Positions 6,239-14,977 of a stretch of 34,641 bases of DNA are shown in pieces. Every line of letters starts with the position of its first letter. The first letter of the stretch is position 1. This stretch comes from Clostridiaceae bacterium (GTDB taxonomy: Bacteria > Bacillota > Clostridia > Oscillospirales > Acutalibacteraceae), in the NCBI GenBank assembly GCA_016290665.1, contig JAEEUW010000014.1, positions 1-34,641 of the forward strand, in the 5' to 3' direction. A program made the translations under genes and the position numbers. A model generated the notes under the pieces. It did not search any database and had not been told where the DNA came from. It saw only the letters and a program-made list of their open reading frames with translations.

Positions 6239-8401
6239 ATGAAGAAAATCAGTATTTGCATCGCGGCGATTTTGCTGCTCTGCTGTGCACTTTGTCTTTC
6301 CGCACTTGCGGCGGAAACACAAACGGTGGACGGCGTGGAATATCAGTATGAAGTCGTTGACGGCGCCGCCCGCATCCTGAGCTATACGCCCGCCCCGACG
6401 GAATGGACCGTGCCGGAGACGCTCGGCGGCGCTCCCGTCGGGACCGTTGCCGTGCTGATGCCGCAGACCCGCAGCCTGATTTTGCCCGCCACGGTGAAAA
6501 CCGTTACCGAAAACGTGCGCAACGGGTCCTCCATGCTGCTGTCGATCTCCGTCAGCGAAGACAACCCGGCGCTTTGTCTCGTGGACGGTGTGTTGCTGAA
6601 CAAAGAGAAGACCCAACTGGTGCTTTATCCGAAGGCCGGCGGCCCTTCGTCGTTTTGCGTGCCCGAAACCGTGACTTCCGTTCCCGCCGGGTTCTTCCAA
6701 AGCTGCAATCTGCTGGAAGAAATCAGCCTGCCTGCGGGCGTCACTGAGATCGGGGCCAATGCGTTTGCCTATTGCGAAGCCCTGCGCAGCGTCGCCTTTG
6801 CCGGCGCGCCCCAAAAGATCGGCAAGGACGCCTTTCTGCGCTGCAGCGCGCTCGCCGGCGTGGACCTCGGCGACCCGGTCCATTGGTGCGAAACCGATTT
6901 TGCCGACCGGCAGGCCAGCCCCATGCATCTGAAACCGCAGGTGCTTTCCGGCGGCAGCCCGCTGACCGCGCTCAGTGTGCCGGAGCCCGTTGCAAAGGTT
7001 TCCGCCTGGGCGTTTGAAAACTGCGCCGATCTGCAAACGCTGACGATGGCCGACAGCGTGAAGTCGATTGGGGACTACGCCTTCCGCGGCTGCAGTGCGC
7101 TGCGCGACCTGACCATGCCCCGTTATCTGGAAGCGGTCGGCGAAAAGGCCTTTGCCGGCTGTGACGCGCTGGAATCGTTCCTACTGCCGTTGAGTCTGAA
7201 AACGCTCGGCAAAAACGTGCTGACCGCCGCCAGCCATCTGAAGGTCCTTGCCGACTGCAGCGGCCTGATGGAGCTGCTCGGATTTGAAGAAATGATGCCC
7301 GCCGGTTCGCGCCTGTTTGCGCGCGCGGGCGCCGTGATGCCGGATCTGTTCCTTTTCCGCGGCATCTCGGTGACGGAGCTGCACCCCGAAGACTGCGCGC
7401 GCGGCATCCATTGTCTGGACTATTACACGCCGACGGTCATCCGCAAGCCCGCCTGCACGGTTAGCGGGCAGGAAGCCGTGGAGTGCTTGCTTTGCAACGA
7501 GATCGTCACCCGCGACACCGGGTATGCGCATCACGAGATGGAATATACGACCGTCCCGGCAACGACCGAAGCCGACGGCGAGCTGCATTATCACTGCAAA
7601 AACTGCTCCTACGCCGCCGTGGACGTTCTGCCGCGCATCAAAACGATCAGGCAGCAGGGCACGGTCTGTTCCTATACCGGCAAGCCGACCGCCATTTCGT
7701 TTTACATCGTTCGAACCGACGGACGACAGCTTTATTTGGGCGAAAACTACACGGTGCGTTATGAAAACAACACGGAGGTCGGCACCGCCACGGCGACCGT
7801 CGTTTTCAAGGGCCTTTATGCCGGCGCCCACCGCTTCACCTATCAGATCGTGCCGGCCAAGACGGCTTTGGTGAAGCAAAAGGACGCCTCGGCCTCTTCC
7901 GTCACGATCGCGTGGCGGAAGGTCAAGGGCGCGCAAAGCTACAAGGTGTATCGCTACGACAAGGCGCAAAAGTCCTACGTTCCGGTTTTGGAAACGGCCA
8001 AAAACAAAGCGAAGCTGAAAAAGCTGGAAAGCGGAACGACCTACAGCCTGCGCGTCTATGCCGTCCGCAAGGGCGTGCAGGGCGTGAGCAGCGCGGTGCT
8101 GAAGGCGGCCACCGCGCCGACCGCCCCGCAGGTCAAGCTCAAAGCGCTGAAGGGCGGCGTGCTGCGCGTTTCCTGGACGCGGCCGAAGGGCAGCAGCGGC
8201 TATCTTTTGCTGATCGGCGTGGATCCGACGATGGAAGAAGCGGTTGTGGCTGAAATCCCCGACAAAAAGACCAACCGGCTCGACCTGCCCGGCTTGCCGC
8301 GCGGCGAGACCTATTACGTGCAGGTGCTCGCCTACCGCGCCGTGAACGACGACGCGGTGCTCTCCAAGCCCTCCGGGCTCGCAAAGCTGCGGCTGGCATA
8401 A
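6239..8401 (+). CDS. Exported BspA-type (LRR_5) leucine-rich repeat protein with C-terminal FN3-like domains
   Basis: Signal peptide MKKISICIAAILLLCCALCLSALA; LRR_5 repeats (IGANAFAYCEALRSVAF, IGDYAFRGCSALRDLTMP); CxxC spacer; FN3-like tail. AAAAAGGAG RBS. Confidence 0.88.
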   Translation: MKKISICIAAILLLCCALCLSALAAETQTVDGVEYQYEVVDGAARILSYTPAPTEWTVPETLGGAPVGTVAVLMPQTRSLILPATVKTVTENVRNGSSMLLSISVSEDNPALCLVDGVLLNKEKTQLVLYPKAGGPSSFCVPETVTSVPAGFFQSCNLLEEISLPAGVTEIGANAFAYCEALRSVAFAGAPQKIGKDAFLRCSALAGVDLGDPVHWCETDFADRQASPMHLKPQVLSGGSPLTALSVPEPVAKVSAWAFENCADLQTLTMADSVKSIGDYAFRGCSALRDLTMPRYLEAVGEKAFAGCDALESFLLPLSLKTLGKNVLTAASHLKVLADCSGLMELLGFEEMMPAGSRLFARAGAVMPDLFLFRGISVTELHPEDCARGIHCLDYYTPTVIRKPACTVSGQEAVECLLCNEIVTRDTGYAHHEMEYTTVPATTEADGELHYHCKNCSYAAVDVLPRIKTIRQQGTVCSYTGKPTAISFYIVRTDGRQLYLGENYTVRYENNTEVGTATATVVFKGLYAGAHRFTYQIVPAKTALVKQKDASASSVTIAWRKVKGAQSYKVYRYDKAQKSYVPVLETAKNKAKLKKLESGTTYSLRVYAVRKGVQGVSSAVLKAATAPTAPQVKLKALKGGVLRVSWTRPKGSSGYLLLIGVDPTMEEAVVAEIPDKKTNRLDLPGLPRGETYYVQVLAYRAVNDDAVLSKPSGLAKLRLA

Positions 8402-8440
8402 CAAAAAGAACGCCGGCCGGCAAAACAAGGAGGCATTCTC

Positions 8441-8749
8441 ATGGATTTTGAATCTTTGTCTTTGTTCCACATCGGCATCCCGCTGTTTCTGCTCTTCGGC
8501 GCGGTCCAGTTCGGCCTTTCCTTTCTTCGTGCGGCGCGGCTGCGTAAAGCGCTGCGGGTCGCTGCGTTTTTGCCGATTGCTGCTGCTGCGGCCTATGTGG
8601 TGTTTGCGCTGCTGTGGCCGCACGGCGGCGGCTTCGTTGACGACGGCGCCTTTGCTGCTGCGCTGATCGGCATTCCCGCGCTGTTTGCGCTGGGCGGCAG
8701 CGTCATCGGGCTGCTGGTCGGGCGATTGGTGAAAAAGAAACGGGAATGA
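8441..8749 (+). CDS. Small hypothetical membrane protein
   Basis: 102-aa hydrophobic ORF with AAGGAGG RBS and basic C-terminus. Confidence 0.65.
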   Translation: MDFESLSLFHIGIPLFLLFGAVQFGLSFLRAARLRKALRVAAFLPIAAAAAYVVFALLWPHGGGFVDDGAFAAALIGIPALFALGGSVIGLLVGRLVKKKRE

Positions 8750-8788
8750 TTCCCGGCAATCATATTTGAAACACAGGAGGAAAACGAT

Positions 8789-9271
8789 ATGGCAAAACTC
8801 ACGGCATTTTTCATGGCGGTCTATCTGTTCCTTGCGGGCTTTTTCTATGGCGACGCCCCGACGCAGATTGAGATTCGGGAAAGCCCGTTCGACAACGGCC
8901 CCGTTGTTGTGCAGGTGCCGCACCACCCGGGCGGCGTGTTTGAGGAAGACGGCAAAACCGTCACCTATTATCACGTCAGCCAGAATTGGACGTTCCGCTG
9001 CAAAAACACCGGTCGCCCGGTCAAGGGGGAGTCGCATTATTATGCGACGCTTTCCCTGCGTCCGACACAGCCGGATCAGGCGCCGCTGCGGCTGCTTTAT
9101 GTTTCCGACGATGCGCTGGGCCGCGATGTGCTGATCAAGCACGGAGAAACGTTCAGCGTATACAGTTCCTTTGAAATCCCGGCGGATGCCCCTGCGGGCG
9201 TCTGGACGGTGGCGGTCAGCGTTTACGGCTTGCCGGAGGTCGTGTACGAGAACGCGCTTGTGATTGTGTAA
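8789..9271 (+). CDS. Hypothetical exported protein
   Basis: AGGAGG RBS; N-terminal hydrophobic helix then beta-rich domain; N-terminus resembles that of the I42-like protein. Confidence 0.65.
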   Translation: MAKLTAFFMAVYLFLAGFFYGDAPTQIEIRESPFDNGPVVVQVPHHPGGVFEEDGKTVTYYHVSQNWTFRCKNTGRPVKGESHYYATLSLRPTQPDQAPLRLLYVSDDALGRDVLIKHGETFSVYSSFEIPADAPAGVWTVAVSVYGLPEVVYENALVIV

Positions 9272-9285
9272 CCGGAAAACAAAGA

Positions 9286-9315
9286 ACGCACACCTCGGTG
9301 TGCGTCTTTTCTTTT
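9286..9315 (+). terminator. Intrinsic terminator between convergent genes
   Basis: ACGCACACC-TC-GGTGTGCGT followed by CTTTTCTTTT. Confidence 0.8.
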
Positions 9316-9322
9316 GTTCGGT

Positions 9323-9796
9323 TTATTCCGCCGGGGCGTCTTCGTCTGCGGGCGCTTCTTCTGCGCCTGCTTCGGCTGCCGGCTGCTCTTCCGGCCACGG
9401 GGAGTTATACGGCTCTTCCTTCTGGAACGCGCCGTTCTGGGCGGCCGCGTCCTTGAACTCTTCCACAAACGCCTTGGCCTTGTCGATCACGATGTCCTTG
9501 AGCTCTTCGAGCTTCGTGCCGGTCGGCGTTTCGTTCAGGTTCAGCACCGTGCCGTCCTGCTTCGTGATCTCGATTTCGCAGTCGAGCCCGAACGAGACCA
9601 GCGCCGTGGTCAACACCGCAAACGGGGCGGCGCCCAGGCCCACGATGGCGCCGAGGATGCCCGCGCCCAGGGGCAGATTGACCAGCGTTTCGCCGCGGCG
9701 CTTGAGCGTGACCTTGCTCGCGCCGCCGTCCTGCACCAGCGCCTTGATTTTTTCCACAATCTTTTCAGCCTGCTGCTTCAGTTGTTGTTCGTCCAT
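9323..9796 (-). CDS. DUF4342 domain-containing protein
   Basis: 157 aa; EKIVEKIKALVQDGGASKVTLKRRGETLVNLPLGAGILGAIVGLGAAPFAVL pattern typical of DUF4342. Confidence 0.75.
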   Translation of the reverse strand: MDEQQLKQQAEKIVEKIKALVQDGGASKVTLKRRGETLVNLPLGAGILGAIVGLGAAPFAVLTTALVSFGLDCEIEITKQDGTVLNLNETPTGTKLEELKDIVIDKAKAFVEEFKDAAAQNGAFQKEEPYNSPWPEEQPAAEAGAEEAPADEDAPAE

Positions 9797-9819
9797 CTTG
9801 TTTCACCTCAAAAAAGTTC

Positions 9820-9848
9820 TTGATTCCTGTTGCGGAAACTGGTATGAT
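9820..9848 (+). promoter_or_regulatory. SigA-type promoter for nadE
   Basis: TTGATT-17 nt-TATGAT. Confidence 0.7.
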
Positions 9849-9898
9849 TATAGCAGAATCCGGCTGCGAATGCAACCGTCTGAAAGGAAAGATGCATC

Positions 9899-10639
9899 AT
9901 GTTTGACGCACAGAAGGCAAAGGACGCCTGCGTGCAGTGGGTCCGCGATTTTTTTGAAAAGAACGGTAAGGGCTGCAACGCCGTGGTCGGCATCTCCGGC
10001 GGCAAGGACAGCTCCGTGGCGGCGGCGGTCTGCGCCGAAGCGCTCGGCCGCGACCGCGTGATCGGCGTGCTGATGCCCTGCGGCGAGCAGGCCGACATCG
10101 ACTGCGCGCTGGCGCTGGTGGAGCACCTCGGCATCAGGTATTACGTTGTCAACATCAAGGACGCGGTGGACGGCGTGACGAACGCGATTCCGTTTGCGCT
10201 TTCGAAACAGAGCACCACGAACCTCCCCGCGCGCATCCGCATGGCGACGCTCTATGCCGTGTCGCAGACGCACAACGGCCGCGTGGCGAACACCTGCAAC
10301 CTTTCGGAGGACTGGGTGGGCTATTCCACGCGCTACGGCGACGCCGCGGGCGACTTCAGCCCGCTGTCGCGCTTCACGGTGACCGAGGTCAAGGCCATCG
10401 GCCGCCTGCTGGGGCTGCCGGCGTTTCTGGTGGACAAGGTGCCCATCGACGGGCTCTCGGGCAAAACCGACGAAGAAAACCTCGGCTTCACCTACGCCGC
10501 GCTGGACCGCTATATCCGCGAGGGCGTGATCGACGACGAGGAGGCCAAAGCGAAGATCGACCGGCTGCACAAGCTGAACCTCTTCAAGCTGCAGCTGATG
10601 CCGGCGTTCGAATACGACGGCGATATCAAAGCGGAATAA
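9899..10639 (+). CDS. nadE: NAD(+) synthase, ammonia-dependent type
   Basis: P-loop VGISGGKDSS; NLPARIRMATLYAVSQ; VANTCNLSEDWVGYSTRYGDAAGDFSP. Confidence 0.93.
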   Translation: MFDAQKAKDACVQWVRDFFEKNGKGCNAVVGISGGKDSSVAAAVCAEALGRDRVIGVLMPCGEQADIDCALALVEHLGIRYYVVNIKDAVDGVTNAIPFALSKQSTTNLPARIRMATLYAVSQTHNGRVANTCNLSEDWVGYSTRYGDAAGDFSPLSRFTVTEVKAIGRLLGLPAFLVDKVPIDGLSGKTDEENLGFTYAALDRYIREGVIDDEEAKAKIDRLHKLNLFKLQLMPAFEYDGDIKAE

Positions 10640-10652
10640 GGGGGCGCGGACC

Positions 10653-11609
10653 ATGGCGTTTCAGTGGGTCTATATCGGCAGCGGCCACATTGCCGAAAAA
10701 ACCGCAGCCGACGTCACGCGCGGCGAGCACAGAATCGCGGCGGTCTTTGGCAGGAACAAAGAAACCGCGGCCGCGCTGGCCCAAAAGTACGGCGCGGCGG
10801 TCTATGACACCGCGGAGGACGCGATCCGCCACCCGGGCGCCGACGCGGTCTATATCGCAACGCCCCACACCTCGCACGTGGAGTACGCCTGCCTTGCCAT
10901 GCGGCTCGGAAAGCCGGTGCTTTGCGAAAAGCCGGTGGGCGTCACCGAAGCGGACGTGCGGACGCTGATCGCCTGCGCCAAAGAACACGACGTCTATTTT
11001 GCCGAAGCGATGTGGACGTGGTTTTCCGACGTGGCGCAGACGGTGAAGAGGTGGGTGCAAAGCGGCAGGATCGGTACGCCGACGCACGCGGAGCTCTATT
11101 ACTACTTCCCGGGGCTGATGAAGCCGCGCACCTCGCGCGTGCGCAAGCCGGAAACCGCGGGCGGTTCGCTTCTGGACGTCGGGATCTATCCGATCACCTA
11201 TTGCTACAATCTGTTCGGCGTACCGGACGAGATCCGCTGCGACGGCACGATCAAGGACGGGATCGATATTGAAGAGCACGTGACGCTGCGCTACGGCGCT
11301 CTGACGTGCGAGCTTCATTCCGGGCTCAACAACCTGCGCGAAAGCTGTCTTGTGGAGGGCACGAAGGGCACGGTGAGCCTGCCGGTGCTGTTCCACGTGG
11401 CGAGCAAGGCGACGCTGAAGACCGAAACCGAAAAGGAGGTCTTCCGCGGCAAAACGGATTATCTGACCCAGTTTGACCACGTGGCCGCGGACATCCGCGC
11501 GGGCAGAAAGGAGTCGGCGCTTGTGCCGCACGAAGCCACGCTGCAGTGCATGAGAATCATGGATGAATGCCGCCGGCAGATGGGACTGCGGTATCCGTTT
11601 GAGGAATAA
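10653..11609 (+). CDS. Gfo/Idh/MocA family oxidoreductase
   Basis: Rossmann-like N-terminus WVYIGSGHIAEKTAADV, PHTSHVEYACLAMRLGKPVLCEKPVGV, C-terminal GSLLDVGIYPI. Confidence 0.9.
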   Translation: MAFQWVYIGSGHIAEKTAADVTRGEHRIAAVFGRNKETAAALAQKYGAAVYDTAEDAIRHPGADAVYIATPHTSHVEYACLAMRLGKPVLCEKPVGVTEADVRTLIACAKEHDVYFAEAMWTWFSDVAQTVKRWVQSGRIGTPTHAELYYYFPGLMKPRTSRVRKPETAGGSLLDVGIYPITYCYNLFGVPDEIRCDGTIKDGIDIEEHVTLRYGALTCELHSGLNNLRESCLVEGTKGTVSLPVLFHVASKATLKTETEKEVFRGKTDYLTQFDHVAADIRAGRKESALVPHEATLQCMRIMDECRRQMGLRYPFEE

Positions 11610-11615
11610 CAAAAC

Positions 11616-11647
11616 AAGCCGGATGACGGGACCCCGTCATCCGGCTT
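11616..11647. terminator. Bidirectional terminator (convergent oxidoreductase/glnA)
   Basis: AAGCCGGATGACGGG-AC-CCCGTCATCCGGCTT perfect stem. Confidence 0.8.
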
Positions 11648-11664
11648 TGCTGATTGCTGACAGC

Positions 11665-12993
11665 TCAATATTTGCCAAGATAGTTGTCGATCTCCCACTG
11701 CGACACGCGCGTGCGGTATTGCTTCCACTCTTCCTCTTTGGCGTCGATGTATTTTTCGAAGACGTGCTGGCCGATGCAATTGCGCATGAAGTCGCTGTGC
11801 TTGAACTCATGCAGCGCTTCGCCCAGCGTCTTCGGCAGCGAGTGGATGCCCTGCGCGTGGCGCTCCGCCGTGGAAAGCGAAAAGATGTTGCTGTCCTTCG
11901 GCTCGGGCGGGGTGAGACCGCGCCGGACGCCGTCGAGACCGGCAAAGATGGCCGCCGCCATTTCCAGATAGGGGTTGGCTGCCGGGTCCGGGTTGCGCAG
12001 CTCAATGCGAGTGGCGCTCCCCTTGGCCGAGGGCACGCGGATCAGCGGGCTGCGGTTCTTGGCCGACCAGGCGATATAGACCGGCGCTTCATAGCCGGGC
12101 ACGAGACGCTTGTAGGAATTGACGATCGGGTTCGTCAGAATCGTCATTTCCTTGATGTGCTCCATCAGCCCCGCGATGAACTGATAGGCGACGGGGGAAA
12201 GGCCGTAGGGATCCGCCGGATCGTAGAAGGCGTTTTTGCCGTCCTTCATCAGCGAGATGTTCGTGTGCATGCCGGAGCCGCATTCGCCGAACAGGGGCTT
12301 CGGCAGGAAGGTGGCGTAAAGGCCGTGGCGGTTCGCCGTGGATTTGACGACATACTTGAAGGTCATCACGTTGTCGGCGGTGCGCAGCACCTCGTCGTAT
12401 TTAAAGTCGATCTCGTGCTGGGCGCGGGCGTTCTCGTGGTGCGACGCTTCGATCACGAAGCCCATGTTTTCCAGCGCCAGGCAGATCTCGTTGCGGCAGT
12501 CTTCGCCGCGGTCGGTGGGACCCAGCTCAAAGTAGCCGCCCATGTCGTGCGACTGGGTGGTCGGCTTGCCGTTTTCATCCAGCCGGAACAGGAAGAATTC
12601 GCACTCGGGGCCCACGTTGACCGTGAAGCCCATGTCCGCCGCCTCTTTGATCGCGCGGCGCAGCACGTAGCGCGGGTCGCCCTCAAAGGGGGTGCCGTCG
12701 GCGCGACAGACGTCGCAGATCAAGCGCGCGGTCTTGCATTCCTCGCGCCAGGGCAGGATCACGAAGGAATCGAGATCCGGATGCAGGCACATGTCGCTTT
12801 CCTCGATGCGCACGAAGCCGTCGATGGAGGAACCGTCGAAGCCGCAGTCGTTATTGAGCGCCTTCTGCAGCTGGCTCGTGGTGATCGACACGCTTTTGAG
12901 CATGCCCAGAATGTCGGTGAACTGCAAAAGCACGAACTTGACGTGCTCTTCCTTGGTGATGCGGACGATATCGTCTTTGGTATATCGGCTCAT
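11665..12993 (-). CDS. glnA: Glutamine synthetase, type I
   Basis: DGSSIDGFVRIEESDM, GPECEFFLF, GLYATFLPKPLFGECGSGMHTNISL, NSYKRLVPGYEAP, NPDPAANPYLEMAA. Confidence 0.97.
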   Translation of the reverse strand: MSRYTKDDIVRITKEEHVKFVLLQFTDILGMLKSVSITTSQLQKALNNDCGFDGSSIDGFVRIEESDMCLHPDLDSFVILPWREECKTARLICDVCRADGTPFEGDPRYVLRRAIKEAADMGFTVNVGPECEFFLFRLDENGKPTTQSHDMGGYFELGPTDRGEDCRNEICLALENMGFVIEASHHENARAQHEIDFKYDEVLRTADNVMTFKYVVKSTANRHGLYATFLPKPLFGECGSGMHTNISLMKDGKNAFYDPADPYGLSPVAYQFIAGLMEHIKEMTILTNPIVNSYKRLVPGYEAPVYIAWSAKNRSPLIRVPSAKGSATRIELRNPDPAANPYLEMAAAIFAGLDGVRRGLTPPEPKDSNIFSLSTAERHAQGIHSLPKTLGEALHEFKHSDFMRNCIGQHVFEKYIDAKEEEWKQYRTRVSQWEIDNYLGKY

Positions 12994-13019
12994 GGGGGAC
13001 CACCTCTTTCTCTATTGTT

Positions 13020-13048
13020 AATATAGCACGCGCGGGAATATTTGTCAA
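13020..13048 (-). promoter_or_regulatory. SigA-type promoter for glnA
   Basis: On the minus strand: TTGACA-17 nt-TATATT. Confidence 0.8.
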
Positions 13049-13109
13049 CAAAAAAGGGCGCGCGTTTTTGTGCATTAAGTAGATAAATCGGCCGAAACGG
13101 CGGTTTTCC

Positions 13110-13138
13110 TTGCAAACGAAACGCTTTTTTAATATAAT
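13110..13138 (+). promoter_or_regulatory. SigA-type promoter for the MFS transporter
   Basis: TTGCAA-17 nt-TATAAT. Confidence 0.8.
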
Positions 13139-13198
13139 AATAGAATCAGGGGCGGCGCCCCTTTTGAAAGTATTACCAAAACGTCGGGAGGCAATCTT

Positions 13199-14737
13199 AT
13201 GTCTGAGAAAGTAGAGAAACAGGAAAAGCTCAATTACAAGCGGACGTTCCTGATCGGCTTCGGCTTCATGGGCTGCATGCTGCTTTGGTCGGTCTATAAC
13301 TCCTATGTGCCCGTGATTCTGCGCGGCAAGCTCTCGCAGCTCGGTATCGCCGAGCTTGCCGGTTCCCACGCGTGGCTCGCGTGGCTGTCCGTGCCCCTGA
13401 TCGTCAACGCGATCATGACCATCGACAACGTGTTCGGCGTGGTGTTCCAGCCGCACTTCGGCAAGAAGAGCGACCGCACCCGCAGTAAGCTCGGCAAGCG
13501 CATGCCCTACATTCTGATCTGCCTGCCGATCTGCGCGCTGTTCTTCACGTTCATCCCCGTGGCCGCCACCGTGCGCGCCGCCGGCCTTTCCATCCTTCTG
13601 ATGATGGCGGTCATCATCTGCTTCAACTTTTTGATGTCTGTCTGGCGTTCGCCCGTCGTGTCGCTGATGCCGGACTTCACGCCCTCGGAGCTGCAGAGCG
13701 ACGCCAACGCCGTGATCAACATCATGGGCGGCGTCGGCCAGATGGTCGGCTTCGTGGTCGGCACGATCGCGTCCACCGTCTGCGGTCTGATCGGCTTCAA
13801 GGTGCTCTCTGAAAACCTGAAGGCCGGCACCAACGAGCTGGGCGAAGTGATCGACGCCAACGGCAACGTGGTGCTCAACGCCGCGGGCCAGCCCACCTAC
13901 GTCAACTATACGCCCGTCTTCGTGGTCGCGGCCGTCATCGCCGTGCTTTGCCTGGTCGTGCTCTATTTCTTCTATAAGAAGAACAAGCAGTATGACCTTT
14001 CGGCCAACGTCGGCGTTGTGGAAGACGGCGCCGAAGAAAAGAAAGAAAAGATCAAGATCAAGAACCTGCCGATCACCAAGGCGGAAAAGCGCTCGCTGTT
14101 CATTATGCTCGGCTCGCTGTTCCTGATCAACAACGCCACGGAAGCGATCATCCCCAACTTCACCAACTTTGCCAACGACACGCTGAAGGTGTCGCCGATC
14201 TATTCCACGCTGATGATGGCGGTCTTTGCCGTTTCGCTTGCCCTGTTCGGCATCCCCGCCGGCAAAATGGGCCGCAAGCTCGGCCGCAAGAAGACCATTA
14301 TCATCGGCCTTGCCGCCATCGTTGCGATGTTTGCGGTTTATCTGGTCATTTCCCAGGTCCTGCCCGCCAACCCGGACGGCTCGGTCAACAAGTTCACCTG
14401 GATCGCGCTGTGGGTCGCGCTCGTCGTGGGCGGCGCGGCGGTCGGCTGCATCAACATCAACACGCTGCCCCTTGTGCTCGCCATCGGCGGCCGCGAATAC
14501 GTGGGTACCTTCACCGGCTACTACTACACGGCTACGATGTCCGCTTCCGTCACCGGCCCCATCCTTTGCGGCCTTGTGATCGGTCTGTTCCATGAAGACT
14601 ACAACTACATGTTCTTCTTCTGCGCGATCTTCTTTGCGCTCGGCCTGATCGCCATCAACGGCGTCAAGCACGGCGAGGTCGCCAAGGGCGAAGACACCGC
14701 CTGGCTGGACGAAGCCGTGCAGAACGCCGAAGACTGA
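13199..14737 (+). CDS. MFS transporter (SLC45/GPH-like)
   Basis: 12-TM-like; FGKKSDRTRSKLGKRMPYI between TM2 and TM3, GKMGRKLGRKKTIIIGL at mid-protein. Confidence 0.88.
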   Translation: MSEKVEKQEKLNYKRTFLIGFGFMGCMLLWSVYNSYVPVILRGKLSQLGIAELAGSHAWLAWLSVPLIVNAIMTIDNVFGVVFQPHFGKKSDRTRSKLGKRMPYILICLPICALFFTFIPVAATVRAAGLSILLMMAVIICFNFLMSVWRSPVVSLMPDFTPSELQSDANAVINIMGGVGQMVGFVVGTIASTVCGLIGFKVLSENLKAGTNELGEVIDANGNVVLNAAGQPTYVNYTPVFVVAAVIAVLCLVVLYFFYKKNKQYDLSANVGVVEDGAEEKKEKIKIKNLPITKAEKRSLFIMLGSLFLINNATEAIIPNFTNFANDTLKVSPIYSTLMMAVFAVSLALFGIPAGKMGRKLGRKKTIIIGLAAIVAMFAVYLVISQVLPANPDGSVNKFTWIALWVALVVGGAAVGCININTLPLVLAIGGREYVGTFTGYYYTATMSASVTGPILCGLVIGLFHEDYNYMFFFCAIFFALGLIAINGVKHGEVAKGEDTAWLDEAVQNAED

Positions 14738-14751
14738 TCCGACACCACCTG

Positions 14752-14781
14752 ACAAGCGGGGAGCCCCCCGCTTGTTTTTTT
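14752..14781 (+). terminator. Intrinsic terminator
   Basis: ACAAGCGGGG-AGCC-CCCCGCTTGTTTTTTT. Confidence 0.85.
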
Positions 14782-14977
14782 GCAAAAAAAGCTGTAAGCT
14801 TTTGCGTTTTGCGGCATTTATTACATGAAGGGGTCTTTGTTTCGTTTCATGCCCGCCACGACTTCGCTAAAAACTGTTCACGATTTCGCTATTGATTTTT
14901 GCGGCGGTTGTATGATATGATAACAATGATCCATTGACGGAAGAATTTCCGAACGAACAGAAAGGAAGACAGAAGCT

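Noticed and set aside
7181-9142. 653-aa minus-strand ORF across the LRR gene and small ORFs
   Set aside because: Low-complexity Arg/His/Gln-rich shadow translation; sense ORFs have RBSs and signal/TM segments.
11563-13026. 487-aa plus-strand ORF opposite glnA
   Set aside because: The minus strand encodes unmistakable glutamine synthetase with its own promoter; the plus ORF is compositional shadow.
12851-14785. 644-aa minus-strand ORF across the MFS gene
   Set aside because: Asp/His/Arg-rich shadow ORF antisense to a clear MFS transporter and running into glnA in the wrong frame.
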